A stretch of 34,964 nucleotides of DNA from Roseateles sp. (GTDB lineage Bacteria > Pseudomonadota > Gammaproteobacteria > Burkholderiales > Burkholderiaceae_C): positions 1 to 34,964 of the forward strand of contig NZ_JAFAGT010000098.1 of the NCBI RefSeq assembly GCF_019237615.1. Reading direction: 5' to 3'. A program made the translations under genes and the position numbers. This document shows positions 24,746 to 33,662 of the stretch, piece by piece. Position 1 is the stretch's first letter, and every line of letters begins with the position of its first letter. Below the pieces are notes generated by a model. It was given only the letters and a program-made list of their open reading frames with translations, made no database searches and had not been told where the DNA came from.

Positions 24746-25401
24746 GGCGCCGCGACGCGGCCACGGCGCTGCTCGCCGCCGGCCTCGGCCCCGCGGCCCT
24801 GGCGCAAGGCGGGCCCGTCGAGGGCAAGCATTACGCACGCCTGGGTCAAGTCCTGCCCGGTGCGCCGGGCAGGATCGAGGTGGTCGAGTTCTTCTTCTAC
24901 AAGTGCCCGCACTGCGATGCCTTCGACCCGCAACTGCAGACCTGGGCACACCAACTACCGGCCGACGTGAGCCTGCGCCGCGTGCCGGTGGGCCAGCAGG
25001 TCATGCTGAAGCTGCACCAGCGCATGTTCTACGCGCTGGAGGCCATGGGCGCGCTGACCCCGGCCGTGCACGCGGGCATCTTCAATGCCTTCCACCGCGG
25101 CGGCGTGCAGGCCAATGACGAGGCGGCCGTCGGCGCCCTCGTCGGCCGCCTGGGCGTGGACATGGCCAAGTTCAGGGCGGCCTTCAATGCCTTCGGCGTG
25201 CAGACCAAGATGGCCCAGGGCCAGAAGCTCGCCGAGGCCGCCGGCATCGACACCGTGCCCGCCCTCGTCGTGGCGGGCCGCTGGCGCACGGGCCCCGGCA
25301 TGGGCGCCTCGTCCAGCCAGAGCGAGGCCGCGCAAGGCCAGCAGGCGCTGGCCGTGGCGGACTTCCTCATCCGGCAGGCACGCGCCGGAAGAACGACCTG
25401 A
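24742..25401 (+). CDS. Second DsbA-family oxidoreductase, tandem paralogue
   Basis: The 219-residue product is similar throughout to the preceding DsbA: both have AQGGPVEG near the mature N-terminus, the same IEVVEFF strand, and LHQRMFYALEA/IHQRMFYALEA. The redox motif CPHC is kept (C55-C58). The second Cys pair of its neighbour is absent: TKMAQ and TVPALV stand where the other has TKCQQ and GVPCIG. The N-terminus MRRRDAATALLAAGL again has paired arginines but lacks the Phe of a strict Tat motif. It begins in an ATGA overlap with the first copy. This is a clear tandem duplication that has diverged, probably with its own substrates. AGACC-like spacing follows to lptA with no terminator seen. 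Confidence 0.85.
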   Translation: MRRRDAATALLAAGLGPAALAQGGPVEGKHYARLGQVLPGAPGRIEVVEFFFYKCPHCDAFDPQLQTWAHQLPADVSLRRVPVGQQVMLKLHQRMFYALEAMGALTPAVHAGIFNAFHRGGVQANDEAAVGALVGRLGVDMAKFRAAFNAFGVQTKMAQGQKLAEAAGIDTVPALVVAGRWRTGPGMGASSSQSEAAQGQQALAVADFLIRQARAGRTT

Positions 25402-25454
25402 GACCATCTGAGGCCCCTGCCGCGACGGAAAGCCCGGCGACGCCGGCAGGCCCC

Positions 25455-25460
25455 TAGAAT
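25455..25460 (+). promoter_or_regulatory. -10 box of the lptA-lptB-rpoN unit
   Basis: TAGAAT lies 22 bases before the lptA ATG (25483), which would start transcription about 16 bases before it. No clear -35 box is visible. Confidence 0.45.
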
Positions 25461-25482
25461 GGCTTGCAACTTCCGTGCCGCC

Positions 25483-26088
25483 ATGCATCGCCTGCTCATC
25501 CCGCTCGCTCTCATGCTCGCCTTCCCTGCCGCCCAGGCGGAGAAGGCCGACCGGCTGAAGCCCTTCATCTTCTCGTCCGAGAAGACAGGCCTGGTGGACG
25601 CCGTCAACCAGCGCACCGAGCTGCTGGGCAACGTCGTCATCACCAAGGGCAGCCTGCTGGTGCGCGCCGAGAAGGTGGACGTGCGCGAGACCCGCGATGG
25701 CTACCACCAGGCCTTCGCCACTGGCACGGCCGACCAGCCGGTCAGCTTCCGCCAGGCACGCGACATCCCGGGCGAATCCATAGATGGCGTGGCCAACCAG
25801 CTCGAGTACGACACCCACACCGAAACCGTGCGCTTCATCGGCAACGCCACCGTGCGCCGCCTGCGCGGCACCACCGTTGCCGAGGAGGTAACGGGCGCGG
25901 TCATCGTCTACAACAGCCGCACCGAGGTCTTCACGCTGGAGGGCGGCAGCGCCTCGCCCAACCCCAACGGCCGCACCCGCATCGTCATGATGCCGCGCGC
26001 GCAGCCGGGCGACGAGGCCGCATCCGCGCCGACGGCGCCACTGCCGCTGAAGCCGTCCATGACACTGCAGCCGGGCAAGCCTTCGTGA
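25483..26088 (+). CDS. lptA: Lipopolysaccharide transport periplasmic protein LptA
   Basis: The 201-residue precursor has a signal peptide cleaved after AAQA (residue 19). The OstA-type beta-jelly-roll follows. It includes [60 protein letters not shown] and [18 protein letters not shown]. LptA bridges inner-membrane LptBFGC and outer-membrane LptDE for LPS transport. The start at 25483 gives a proper signal peptide; the frame eight codons earlier would not. The gene overlaps lptB by one base. The usual upstream partners lptC and kdsC are not adjacent; dsbA paralogues stand in their place. Confidence 0.92.
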   Translation: MHRLLIPLALMLAFPAAQAEKADRLKPFIFSSEKTGLVDAVNQRTELLGNVVITKGSLLVRAEKVDVRETRDGYHQAFATGTADQPVSFRQARDIPGESIDGVANQLEYDTHTETVRFIGNATVRRLRGTTVAEEVTGAVIVYNSRTEVFTLEGGSASPNPNGRTRIVMMPRAQPGDEAASAPTAPLPLKPSMTLQPGKPS

Positions 26089-26861
26089 TGGCCGGCGCGC
26101 CCGCCACGCCGCAGGCCTGCGGCAGCCGGCTCGAAGCCGAGGGCCTCGCCAAGACCTATGGCGTGCGCAAGGTCGTCAAGGACGTGCACGTGCGCGTCGA
26201 CTGCGGCGAGGTGGTGGGCCTGCTGGGCCCCAACGGTGCCGGAAAGACGACCAGCTTCTACATGATCGTGGGCCTGGTGCGTTCGGACGCCGGCATCATC
26301 CGCATCGACGGCGCCGAGGTGCAGCGCCTGCCCATCCATCTGCGCGCGCGCCTGGGCCTGTCCTACCTGCCGCAGGAAGCCTCCATCTTCCGCAAGCTGA
26401 CCGTCGAGCAAAACATCCGTGCCGTGCTGGAGCTCCAGCAGGACGAGCGCGGCAAGGCGCTGTCCAAGGCGCGCATCGACGAGCTGCTGAACGGCCTGCT
26501 GCACGACCTCTCCATCGAGGGCCTGCGCGACAGCCCCGCGCCGGCGCTGTCGGGCGGCGAGCGCCGGCGCGTCGAGATCGCCCGGGCGCTGGCCACGCAG
26601 CCGCGCTTCATCCTGCTGGACGAGCCCTTCGCCGGCGTCGACCCCATCGCTGTGCTGGAGATCCAGCGCATCATCAGCTTCCTGAAGGCACGCGGCATCG
26701 GCGTGCTGATCACGGACCACAACGTGCGCGAGACGCTGGGCATCTGCGACCGCGCCTACATCATCAGCGAGGGCGCCGTGCTCGCCGAAGGCACGCCCGA
26801 CGAGATCGTGGCCAATGCCGACGTGCGCAAGGTCTACCTCGGCGAACATTTCCGCATGTAG
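26088..26861 (+). CDS. lptB: LPS export ABC transporter ATP-binding protein LptB
   Basis: The 257-residue cytosolic ATPase powers LptFG. Walker A is GPNGAGKTT (47-55), the Q-loop region is [15 protein letters not shown], the signature is [15 protein letters not shown], Walker B is [13 protein letters not shown] and the H-loop is [10 protein letters not shown]. The C-terminal [10 protein letters not shown] is diagnostic of LptB. The ATG overlaps the lptA stop by one base; an in-frame GTG immediately before is an alternative start. rpoN follows 17 bases later. Confidence 0.95.
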   Translation: MAGAPATPQACGSRLEAEGLAKTYGVRKVVKDVHVRVDCGEVVGLLGPNGAGKTTSFYMIVGLVRSDAGIIRIDGAEVQRLPIHLRARLGLSYLPQEASIFRKLTVEQNIRAVLELQQDERGKALSKARIDELLNGLLHDLSIEGLRDSPAPALSGGERRRVEIARALATQPRFILLDEPFAGVDPIAVLEIQRIISFLKARGIGVLITDHNVRETLGICDRAYIISEGAVLAEGTPDEIVANADVRKVYLGEHFRM

Positions 26862-26878
26862 GCCTGAAGGGCGGCGCG

Positions 26879-28372
26879 ATGAAACAGACGCTCCAGGTCC
26901 GCCTGAGTCAGCACCTCGCGCTGACGCCGCAGCTGCAACAGTCCATCCGCCTGCTGCAACTCTCCACGCTGGAGCTGCACCAGGAAGTCGAGCAGATGCT
27001 GGCCAGCAACCCGCTGCTTGAAACGGAGGAGGAGTTCACCGTCAGCGCGCCCGAGCTGGCGGCGAATGCGCCGGCCGAGGCCGGCGGCAACGACGTGGCC
27101 ACCGACGGCGGCGAGGCCGAGGCGCCGGAGCTGAGCGGCGAGGACTTCGGGCTGCCCGAGCGCGAGGACTGGGAGAACGGCACCGAGCGCGACGACTTCG
27201 ACGGCATCCGCGAGCTGCCGTCCAGCAGCGGCAGCAGCAACGGCGAGGACGACGCCGAACGCGAGGGCCAGGAGTCCGCCGAGACGACGCTGACCGCGCA
27301 TCTCGCCCAGCAGCTCGCCGGCCACTACCTGTCGGCCGAGGACCGCGCCGTCATACAAGTCCTCATCGAGTCGCTGAACGAGGACGGCTATCTCGAAGAC
27401 ACGCTGGAGGAGATTGCCACGGCGCTGGCCGAGGACGAGGAAGACCGCGAGGAACTGCTGGACCGGCTGCGCATCGCGCAGCGCCTGCTGCAGAGCCTGG
27501 AGCCCGCCGGCATCGCCGCGTGCGACCTGTCGGAATGCCTGGTGCTGCAGCTGCGCGCGCAGCCCCGCAGCCCGGCCCAGGCCATCGCCGTCCTGATCTG
27601 CAAGAGTCATCTGGACCTGCTGGCCAGACGCGACATGCGTCGGCTGATGATGGAGACCGGCGCCGACGAGGCGCTGCTGCGCGAGGCCCAGGGGCTGATC
27701 ACGCAGCTGGAGCCCAAACCCGGCCGCCGCTTCGCGCAGGGCGCGGCCGCGGCCATCGTGCCGGATGTCATCGTGCGCAAGGTGGGGCGCGAGTTCCGCG
27801 TGATGCTCAACCCCGAGGTGGCGCCCAAGCTGCGCATCAACGAGCTCTACGCCAACGCGCTGCGCGCCACGCGCGGCGGCATCAGCAACTCGCCGCTGGG
27901 TGGCCAGCTGCAGGAGGCGCGCTGGTTCATCAAGAACATCCAGCAGCGCTTCGACACCATCCTGCGCGTCAGCCAGGCCATCGTGGAACGCCAGCGCGGC
28001 TTCTTCACGCATGGCGAGCTGGCCATGAAGCCGCTGGTGCTGCGCGAGATCGCCGACGAGCTGAGCCTGCACGAGTCCACCATCTCGCGCGTGACCACGG
28101 CCAAGTACATGGCCACCAACTGGGGCACATTCGAGCTGAAGTACTTCTTCGGCTCGGGCCTCTCCACCGAGGCCGGCGGCGAGGCGTCCAGCACGGCGGT
28201 GCGTGCGCTGATCAAGCAGTTCGTCGCCGCCGAGGACCAGAAGAAGCCGCTGTCCGACAGCGCGCTGGCAGCGATGCTGGAGGAACAGGGCATCCAGTGC
28301 GCCAGGCGTACGGTGGCCAAGTATCGCGAGGCGATGAAGATCGCGCCGGCGAACCTGCGCAAGGCGCTCTAG
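26879..28372 (+). CDS. rpoN: RNA polymerase sigma-54 factor
   Basis: The 497-residue sigma factor has region I, Gln- and Leu-rich, from QVRLSQHLALTPQLQQSIRL onward (about 6-50). An acidic, Ser- and Glu-rich region II lies at about 50-140. The core-binding region contains DGYLEDTLEEIA. The helix-turn-helix is near ELSLHESTISRVTTAKYM, and the RpoN box ARRTVAKYRE is at 475-484. Sigma-54 recognises GG/GC -24/-12 promoters and needs enhancer-binding ATPases. Position after lptB is standard, but the usual downstream hpf and ptsN genes are absent here. Confidence 0.96.
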   Translation: MKQTLQVRLSQHLALTPQLQQSIRLLQLSTLELHQEVEQMLASNPLLETEEEFTVSAPELAANAPAEAGGNDVATDGGEAEAPELSGEDFGLPEREDWENGTERDDFDGIRELPSSSGSSNGEDDAEREGQESAETTLTAHLAQQLAGHYLSAEDRAVIQVLIESLNEDGYLEDTLEEIATALAEDEEDREELLDRLRIAQRLLQSLEPAGIAACDLSECLVLQLRAQPRSPAQAIAVLICKSHLDLLARRDMRRLMMETGADEALLREAQGLITQLEPKPGRRFAQGAAAAIVPDVIVRKVGREFRVMLNPEVAPKLRINELYANALRATRGGISNSPLGGQLQEARWFIKNIQQRFDTILRVSQAIVERQRGFFTHGELAMKPLVLREIADELSLHESTISRVTTAKYMATNWGTFELKYFFGSGLSTEAGGEASSTAVRALIKQFVAAEDQKKPLSDSALAAMLEEQGIQCARRTVAKYREAMKIAPANLRKAL

Positions 28373-28441
28373 GCATCACGGCCGCTCGCCCAACGCAAGA
28401 GGCCCGTCTCCACGCGGATGGCCCGCGCGGCCCCAACGAAA

Positions 28442-28497
28442 GCGGGCCCCGAAGGGCCCGCGCGGGATCGACCGGCCCCGAGGGGCCGGCCAGACCG
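28442..28497. terminator. Cluster of GC-rich hairpins between convergent rpoN and a TonB receptor gene
   Basis: Three stems follow one another: GCGGGCCC/GGGCCCGC with loop CGAA (28442-28461), CCGGCCC/GGGCCGG (28472-28489) and a shorter GGCCGG/CCGGCC (28485-28501). On the minus strand the first has a TTCG loop and is followed by TTTCGTT, a fair terminator for the receptor gene. They probably end transcription from both sides. Confidence 0.65.
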
Positions 28498-28503
28498 GCC
28501 TTC

Positions 28504-31416
28504 TTAGAAGGTGGCCTGGACTGTCGCGGTGTAGCGACGGCCGATGACGTCATACACGCTCGGGAACGTGTTGCCGTAGTTGGACGAACCCGGGCCGATG
28601 CCCGTACCGATCAGCGGCGGCTGCTTGTCGAACAAGTTGTTCACGGTCAGCGACAGCTTCAGGTTCTTCAGCACTTGCCAGGAGCCGTTCAGATCGAAGT
28701 AGTCGAAGGCCTTGATGCTCTCGTTGACGGGCAGGAAGTTGCCGGCATTGTTGGCTGCGGCACCCGTGGTCTGCACCGAGGCGGCGCCGATGTGACGCCA
28801 CGACAGGCCCAGCGCATAGTCGCCCAGCGACCACGACGCGCGCGCGTTGAAGCGCGTCTTGGAGTAGGGCGTACCCACGTCCACGCCGTAATAGCCGGCC
28901 TGCTCCAGTGTCGGCACGGTGGGCAGCGCCTTGAAGTCAGCCCGCTTCAGGAAGCTGGCCATCAGGTTGAAGTCCACGCGGCCGGCGTTGGGCAGGCCCA
29001 GAGCCTTCAGCGGCAGGCGGTAGTTCGCGCCCAGGTCGATGCCCGAGTAGTTGTAGTAGCCCAGGTTGGACGACTGGGTGCTGACGCCCTTGCTGCCCGT
29101 GCCGTTCAGGCCGCCGTTCAGCGGGTCGCGCTGGATCAGCTGGCAGAAGGCGTTGTAGGTGAAGCCGGGGTTCTGCGCCGGGTTGTAGCAGCCGTTCATG
29201 ACCTGCGAGGCAGTCGGGCTGGACACGGCACCATTGACCTCGATCTTCCAGAAGTCCAGCGTCAGCGACAGGTTGTCGACGAACACCGGCTCCCAGACGG
29301 CGCCCACCGTCGTGGTGTCGGCCTTCTCGGGGCCCAGGTTGGGGTTGCCACCGCCGGTGTTGTTGATCTGGCTGGACGACGGCGCCGACACGTTGCCGAT
29401 CTGCGCGGTGGGCACGCCGGTCTGCTGGCAGACGTTGGTCAGCGTGCCAGCCTTGCCGGCGTCGGCCGCGTTGATCAGGTTGCCCTGGCACTGGTCGGTC
29501 GACTGCGAAGACAGGCCCGTGGTGACAGGCGCATACAACTCGTTCACGTTCGGTGCACGGGTCGCGCGCTGCAACTCGCCGCGGAACTTCAGGCCCTTGA
29601 TGGGCGCATAGATCAAGCCCTTCTTCCAGCTGCCATAACGCTGCGTGCCGCCGATGGAGGTGAACTCGGTCTGGCGATAGCCATAGCTGGCGTCCAGCGT
29701 ATGGACCAGGAACTTGTTCTGCACCAGGGGCATGTTGGCCTCGGTGTAGATTTCCTTGAACTTCAGCGTACCGCTGCGGTCGGGCGTCGGGGAGCCGGAG
29801 CCCAGCAGTTCGCCCTGGGTCTGCACGACGGCGTCGGATGCGTTGCCGCCGAAGACCTTGCGATCTTCATAGCCGACGGCCAGGCCCAGCGGGTTGTTGG
29901 CCCAGGGGCTCTTGGCGACGCCGATCTCGCCGGCGGCGGACGCAGCCATGACGGTCTGGTCCACGCGGGTGGTCTGGAAGGTCGGCGTGGCGACGAATGC
30001 CAGCATCTGGGGCGTGATGCTGCCCGCGGCGCCGAACAGGTTGATGGGCACGCAGCCGCCGGTCGCCACGGTACAGGCAGTGGTGCTGACGGCGCGGACC
30101 GCCTGCTGCAGCTTGGTGGCCGAGAAGCCGTTGCCGGTGCGCTGGATCTGGTCCGCGCGGCCGCTCTGGTAGTAGGCGTCGTAGCTCCAGCCCTGCAGCA
30201 GCGGAATGTCGCCACGCAGGCCGGCGGTGTACTGGGTCGTCGTGTTGTCGTAGCTGTAGATCCGGGGGCCGGCTTCGACGAAGCGGCGCGCGATGTTCGC
30301 GCGGAACTCGGTCGTGTTGCCCACCACGCAGTTGGCGGCCGTGATGCCGTAGGCCGCGCACAGCTGATTGCGCACCGGCTGCGTGATGTAGGGGTTGCCG
30401 ATGGGAATGTTCAGCGCCACGCCGAAGGTACCCGAGGGCGCCAGGTTCAGCGTCACGTTGGAGCGCGTGTGGAAGACTTCCGCGTAGGCCTCGGCGTAGT
30501 CGTTGATCTGGAAGCGGCCCAACGCGGTGGCCTGGGTACGCGTCAGCGGCGTCTCGAAGTAGTTGGGCGGATTGGTGTTGTAGCCGTCCGGCGGCGCCGT
30601 ACCGACAGCGGCCCGCAGCAAGCCGCTCGACCCGTCGATCGTGCGATCGCCGGCGATCGGCGACGGCATGCCGGACCAGATGGCCGGCACAGCAGTACCC
30701 GAGAAGCCGCCGGGATTGCCAGTTCTGGACGAGATGACCACCGGCGAGTAGTCGCGCTGACCCAGGGTCAGCGGGGTGGTACGCGTCGTGCCCACATGCA
30801 CCACAACGTTGCCGCGGCCGTCGGCCAGGTTGGCGCCGATGGTCAGGTCGTTCTTGTAGCGCTGGCCGTCACCCTTCTCGGAGACGCTGTACAGCGACGT
30901 GGCGTCGATGCCCGAGAAATTGCGCTTGGTCACGAAGTTCACGACACCGGACACGGCGTCGGCGCCATACACGGCGGAGGCACCGCCGGTGACCAGGTCC
31001 ACGCGATCCAGCAGCGACACGGGGATGGTGTTGGTGTCGACGACACCGCCCAGCGTGGCCGGCACGATGCGGCGGCCGTTGATCAGCACCAGGGTCCGGT
31101 TGGAGCCCAGGCCGCGCAGGTCGATCGATGCCGTGCCGTTGGACCCGTTGTTCATGTTCGGGCCGATGGCGGGGTAGGACGAGGGCAGGCCGCGCACCAG
31201 TTCTTCAACCGCGACCGGCTGCTTGATGGTGATGTCTTCCTTGCCCACCGACGTGATCGGGCTGCTGGACTCCGCACCGACCGACTTGATGCGGGAACCG
31301 GTGATTTCAATGCGCTCGAGCTTTTCAGTCGAAGCTTCTTGGGCCATGGCCGAGACAGCGCCCAGCGTGCCGATCATCGCCAGCGCGGCGGCGCTTCGGA
31401 TGTTTCGTTTAAACAT
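28504..31416 (-). CDS. TonB-dependent outer-membrane receptor
   Basis: The 970-residue precursor has a signal peptide cleaved after VSAMA (residue 25). A TonB-box-like ERIEITGSRIK follows (about 34-44). The plug domain includes VEELVRGLPSSYPAI, SIDLRGLGSNRTLVLINGRR and VDLVTGGASAVYGADAVSG. A long barrel is predicted that ends YTATVQATF with the terminal Phe needed for insertion. This plug type (LRGLG-NRTLVLINGRR) is typical of large receptors with multiple organic ligands, often in large paralogous sets. AAGGAG stands seven bases before the ATG. It shares only the general fold with the receptor at 16397-19381 and is not a recent duplicate. Confidence 0.88.
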   Translation of the reverse strand: MFKRNIRSAAALAMIGTLGAVSAMAQEASTEKLERIEITGSRIKSVGAESSSPITSVGKEDITIKQPVAVEELVRGLPSSYPAIGPNMNNGSNGTASIDLRGLGSNRTLVLINGRRIVPATLGGVVDTNTIPVSLLDRVDLVTGGASAVYGADAVSGVVNFVTKRNFSGIDATSLYSVSEKGDGQRYKNDLTIGANLADGRGNVVVHVGTTRTTPLTLGQRDYSPVVISSRTGNPGGFSGTAVPAIWSGMPSPIAGDRTIDGSSGLLRAAVGTAPPDGYNTNPPNYFETPLTRTQATALGRFQINDYAEAYAEVFHTRSNVTLNLAPSGTFGVALNIPIGNPYITQPVRNQLCAAYGITAANCVVGNTTEFRANIARRFVEAGPRIYSYDNTTTQYTAGLRGDIPLLQGWSYDAYYQSGRADQIQRTGNGFSATKLQQAVRAVSTTACTVATGGCVPINLFGAAGSITPQMLAFVATPTFQTTRVDQTVMAASAAGEIGVAKSPWANNPLGLAVGYEDRKVFGGNASDAVVQTQGELLGSGSPTPDRSGTLKFKEIYTEANMPLVQNKFLVHTLDASYGYRQTEFTSIGGTQRYGSWKKGLIYAPIKGLKFRGELQRATRAPNVNELYAPVTTGLSSQSTDQCQGNLINAADAGKAGTLTNVCQQTGVPTAQIGNVSAPSSSQINNTGGGNPNLGPEKADTTTVGAVWEPVFVDNLSLTLDFWKIEVNGAVSSPTASQVMNGCYNPAQNPGFTYNAFCQLIQRDPLNGGLNGTGSKGVSTQSSNLGYYNYSGIDLGANYRLPLKALGLPNAGRVDFNLMASFLKRADFKALPTVPTLEQAGYYGVDVGTPYSKTRFNARASWSLGDYALGLSWRHIGAASVQTTGAAANNAGNFLPVNESIKAFDYFDLNGSWQVLKNLKLSLTVNNLFDKQPPLIGTGIGPGSSNYGNTFPSVYDVIGRRYTATVQATF

Positions 31417-31464
31417 AACTACTCCTTCGTGAGGAAGTTCTCAACGCGTGTTGCGGGTGATTTG

Positions 31465-31501
31465 GAAACGCGAACCCCTCGCGGAGAAACGCTTTTTCGC
31501 G
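31465..31501. promoter_or_regulatory. Operator-like repeats upstream of the TonB receptor
   Basis: GAAACGC occurs at 31465-31471 and again at 31486-31492, 21 bp apart, which is two helical turns. The same stretch holds CGCGAA (31469-31474) facing TTCGCG (31496-31501). They lie about 50-85 bp before the receptor start. Spacing and dyad suggest a repressor or activator site, but no regulator is encoded nearby. The rest of the 31417-31725 gap shows no gene. Confidence 0.35.
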
Positions 31502-31725
31502 GCGCGAGTCTGTCGATTGCCGGCTGAGCGGCCGATCCGGGTAGGCCCCAATAGACTGCGAAACTGGCCGTTCCGCGCGCTTTACACAACAGAAACCTAG
31601 GGCAATTACTGTCCCTGCAAGGGGTGACTGAAGGCACTGGCGTTGTCATGCGACCACAGATAGCCGACTCTCACACGAGGGCCTGGCAGGCATGTGGGGT
31701 GGTATTAACCCCTCGCCACGACTTC

Positions 31726-31765
31726 TAGAATGGCCAATCCCATCGAAATCCCCCCATCGAATTGA
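31726..31765 (+). promoter_or_regulatory. -10 box and tiny leader frame before the flavoprotein gene
   Basis: TAGAAT (31726-31731) is a good -10 box. The ATG overlapping its end (31730) opens an 11-codon frame, MANPIEIPPSN, whose TGA (31763-31765) overlaps the TTG start of the flavoprotein gene (31762). This could be a leader peptide coupled to the main gene or chance. Confidence 0.35.
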
Positions 31766-33003
31766 CTGCTGAGACACAGGGAGGCGGCCGGGCCGCCGGG
31801 CTGGACTGCGAGGTTCTGATCGTCGGCGCCGGCCCCGCCGGCAGCGCTTGTGCCCGGTGGCTGGCTCGCGCCGGCCTGGTCGTCCGGCAGATCGACCAAC
31901 ACCCCGCCGGCCGCGACAAGACCTGCGGCGATGGCCTCATCCCCGATGCGCACAAGGCCCTGGCCCGCCTCGGGCTGCTGGATGAGGTGATGCGCCTGGC
32001 CCAGCCGGTGAGCCATGTCGGCTGCATCGGCCCGCGCGGTGGACGCATCGACGTCCCCGGCTCGCTGGCCGTGCTGCCGCGGCGCGAGCTGGACGCGCTG
32101 CTGCTGCGTGCCGCCCAGCAGGCGGGCGCGCTGTTCGAGCAGGCTCGCTTCGAAGCACCGCTGGAGCAGGACGGCCGCGTCGTCGGTGCACGGATCAGGC
32201 GGGGCGAGGACGTCGTCGAGGTGCGGGCGCGCTGGGTCGTGCTGGCCACCGGCGCGGTGCCCAAGGCGCTGACGGCCGCCGGCATGTGCGAGCGCCACAC
32301 ACCCAGTGGCGTGGCGTTGCGCGGCTATGTGAAGGCGCCGCAGATGGTGGGACGGATCAAGGCACTGGAGGTCGTCTGGGACCAGTCGGTGCGCCCCGGC
32401 TATGGCTGGATCTTCCCGGCGCCGGACGGTCACTTCAACATCGGCGTCGGCGTGACCGATTCGCACCGGGACCTGGGCGGCAAGGGTCGCAAGAAGGACG
32501 TCAACCTGCGCGCGATCTTCGACGCCTTCGTTGCCAAGTACGCGCCGGCCGCCGAGCTGATGCGCGTAGGCGAGCTGGTCGGGGAACTCAAAGGAGCCCC
32601 TCTGCGCTGCACACTGAACGGCGCGAAGTGGACTCGGCCCGGCCTGCTCGTCACCGGCGAGGCCGCGGGCAGCACCTACTCCTTCACCGGCGAAGGCATA
32701 GGCAAGGCGCTGGAGACCGGCATGCTCGCGGCCGAGGCCATCCTGGCCCATCGCCATGACGACGAAGGCGACGCCGCAACCCGCTCCGCCTACGAGGCTG
32801 GCCTGACAGCCCTCAAGCCCAAGTTCGACCTCTACGAACGCGCCAACCGCGTCAACGCCCACCCCTGGCTGGCCGACCTGCTGATCTGGCGCGCCAAGAA
32901 GAGCCCACGGCTGCTGGCGCGCATGAGCGGCGTGCTCAACGAGACCAGCAACCCGGGCAATCTGGTCAGCCTGAAGGGCATCTCCAGGTTGTTCTTCGAC
33001 TGA
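31762..33003 (+). CDS. Geranylgeranyl-reductase-family FAD-dependent oxidoreductase
   Basis: The product is about 413 residues. The Rossmann FAD motif is [18 protein letters not shown] (G22-x-G24-x-x-G27). The CGDGLIP motif (55-61) is typical of the geranylgeranyl reductase family. A second FAD-contacting motif is LLVTGEAAGSTYSFTGEGIG. Members reduce isoprenoid chains of quinones, chlorophyll or archaeal lipids, but many bacterial ones have unknown substrates. The start at TTG 31762 is uncertain: no Shine-Dalgarno precedes it, no ATG lies in frame upstream of the FAD motif, and the first ten residues are not conserved-looking. It is convergent with the broken isomerase gene four bases away. 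No carotenoid or quinone genes are adjacent. Confidence 0.82.
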   Translation: MTAETQGGGRAAGLDCEVLIVGAGPAGSACARWLARAGLVVRQIDQHPAGRDKTCGDGLIPDAHKALARLGLLDEVMRLAQPVSHVGCIGPRGGRIDVPGSLAVLPRRELDALLLRAAQQAGALFEQARFEAPLEQDGRVVGARIRRGEDVVEVRARWVVLATGAVPKALTAAGMCERHTPSGVALRGYVKAPQMVGRIKALEVVWDQSVRPGYGWIFPAPDGHFNIGVGVTDSHRDLGGKGRKKDVNLRAIFDAFVAKYAPAAELMRVGELVGELKGAPLRCTLNGAKWTRPGLLVTGEAAGSTYSFTGEGIGKALETGMLAAEAILAHRHDDEGDAATRSAYEAGLTALKPKFDLYERANRVNAHPWLADLLIWRAKKSPRLLARMSGVLNETSNPGNLVSLKGISRLFFD

Positions 33004-33007
33004 CGCC

Positions 33008-33662
33008 TTAGTTCAAGCCTTTGAAGGGGCCGCGCGCCAGCCAGCTGTCGATCTGGGCCTGGCGGTCGTTGCCCCAGAAGGGCTCGCCATCGACGATGAA
33101 GTGGGGAGTGCCGAACACGCCTGCGGCGACGGCAGCCTCGTTGGCGGCCTTGAGGCGGACCTTCCAGGCCGGATCGCTCCAGGCAGCCTCGGCCGCGTCG
33201 GCGTCGATGCCGGACTCTTCCAGCAGCCCCTTCAGCGCGGCCTCATCGCTGAGCACGACACTGCGTGTGAAATAGGCACGAAGGGCAGCATGCGCCCAGT
33301 CGACGGCGCGCGCCGGATCCTGGGCGTGCAGCCACCAGAACACGCGAGCGGCATTCTGCGTCGCGATGGGGAAGACCTCGGGCTGGCGATAGGGCAGGCC
33401 GGCGAAGCGGGCGGAGCGCTCGAAGTCGCGCAGCGTGTAGTCGCGCTTGACGGGGTGGGCGATGGGCGACTCCAGCTGCGCCGCCTGAAGCGGTGGCGCC
33501 CAAGAGGATTGCATGCCATTGGACGCGCCGGCCGTGGCGGGCTGCGACGGCCTCGATCCATTCCGAGGCGATATAGGCGTAAGGCGACGAGAAGTCGAAA
33601 TAGAACTGCACCGGCGCGCGCTGCAACGCGGCGTTATCGGCAAGAAAGCGGTCGTCGATCAT
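33008..33662 (-). pseudogene. 2-hydroxychromene-2-carboxylate isomerase gene, frameshifted
   Basis: The N-terminal part from ATG 33662 reads VQFYFDFSSPYAYIASEWIE with the glutathione-contacting Ser (S25 or S26) and runs to AILLGAT. Then it departs into an unrelated frame. The rest is found one frame over: QAAQLESPIAHPVKRDYTLR, RSARFAGLPYRQPEVFP, GVFGTPHFIVDGEPFWG and ARGPFKGLN. The switch lies at about 33486-33493, where one extra base is present; the whole span is 655 nt, and removing one base gives a normal 217-residue protein. The enzyme is a kappa-class glutathione-transferase-like (DsbA-fold) isomerase of naphthalene-type aromatic degradation, though most genomic copies have no known substrate. 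A sequencing error is a real alternative to a true pseudogene. Confidence 0.8.

Noticed and set aside
27520-31527. A 1335-residue plus-strand frame across rpoN and the TonB receptor
   Set aside because: It is antisense to a receptor gene with signal peptide, plug motifs, Shine-Dalgarno and terminal Phe, and overlaps rpoN in another frame; codon bias explains its openness.
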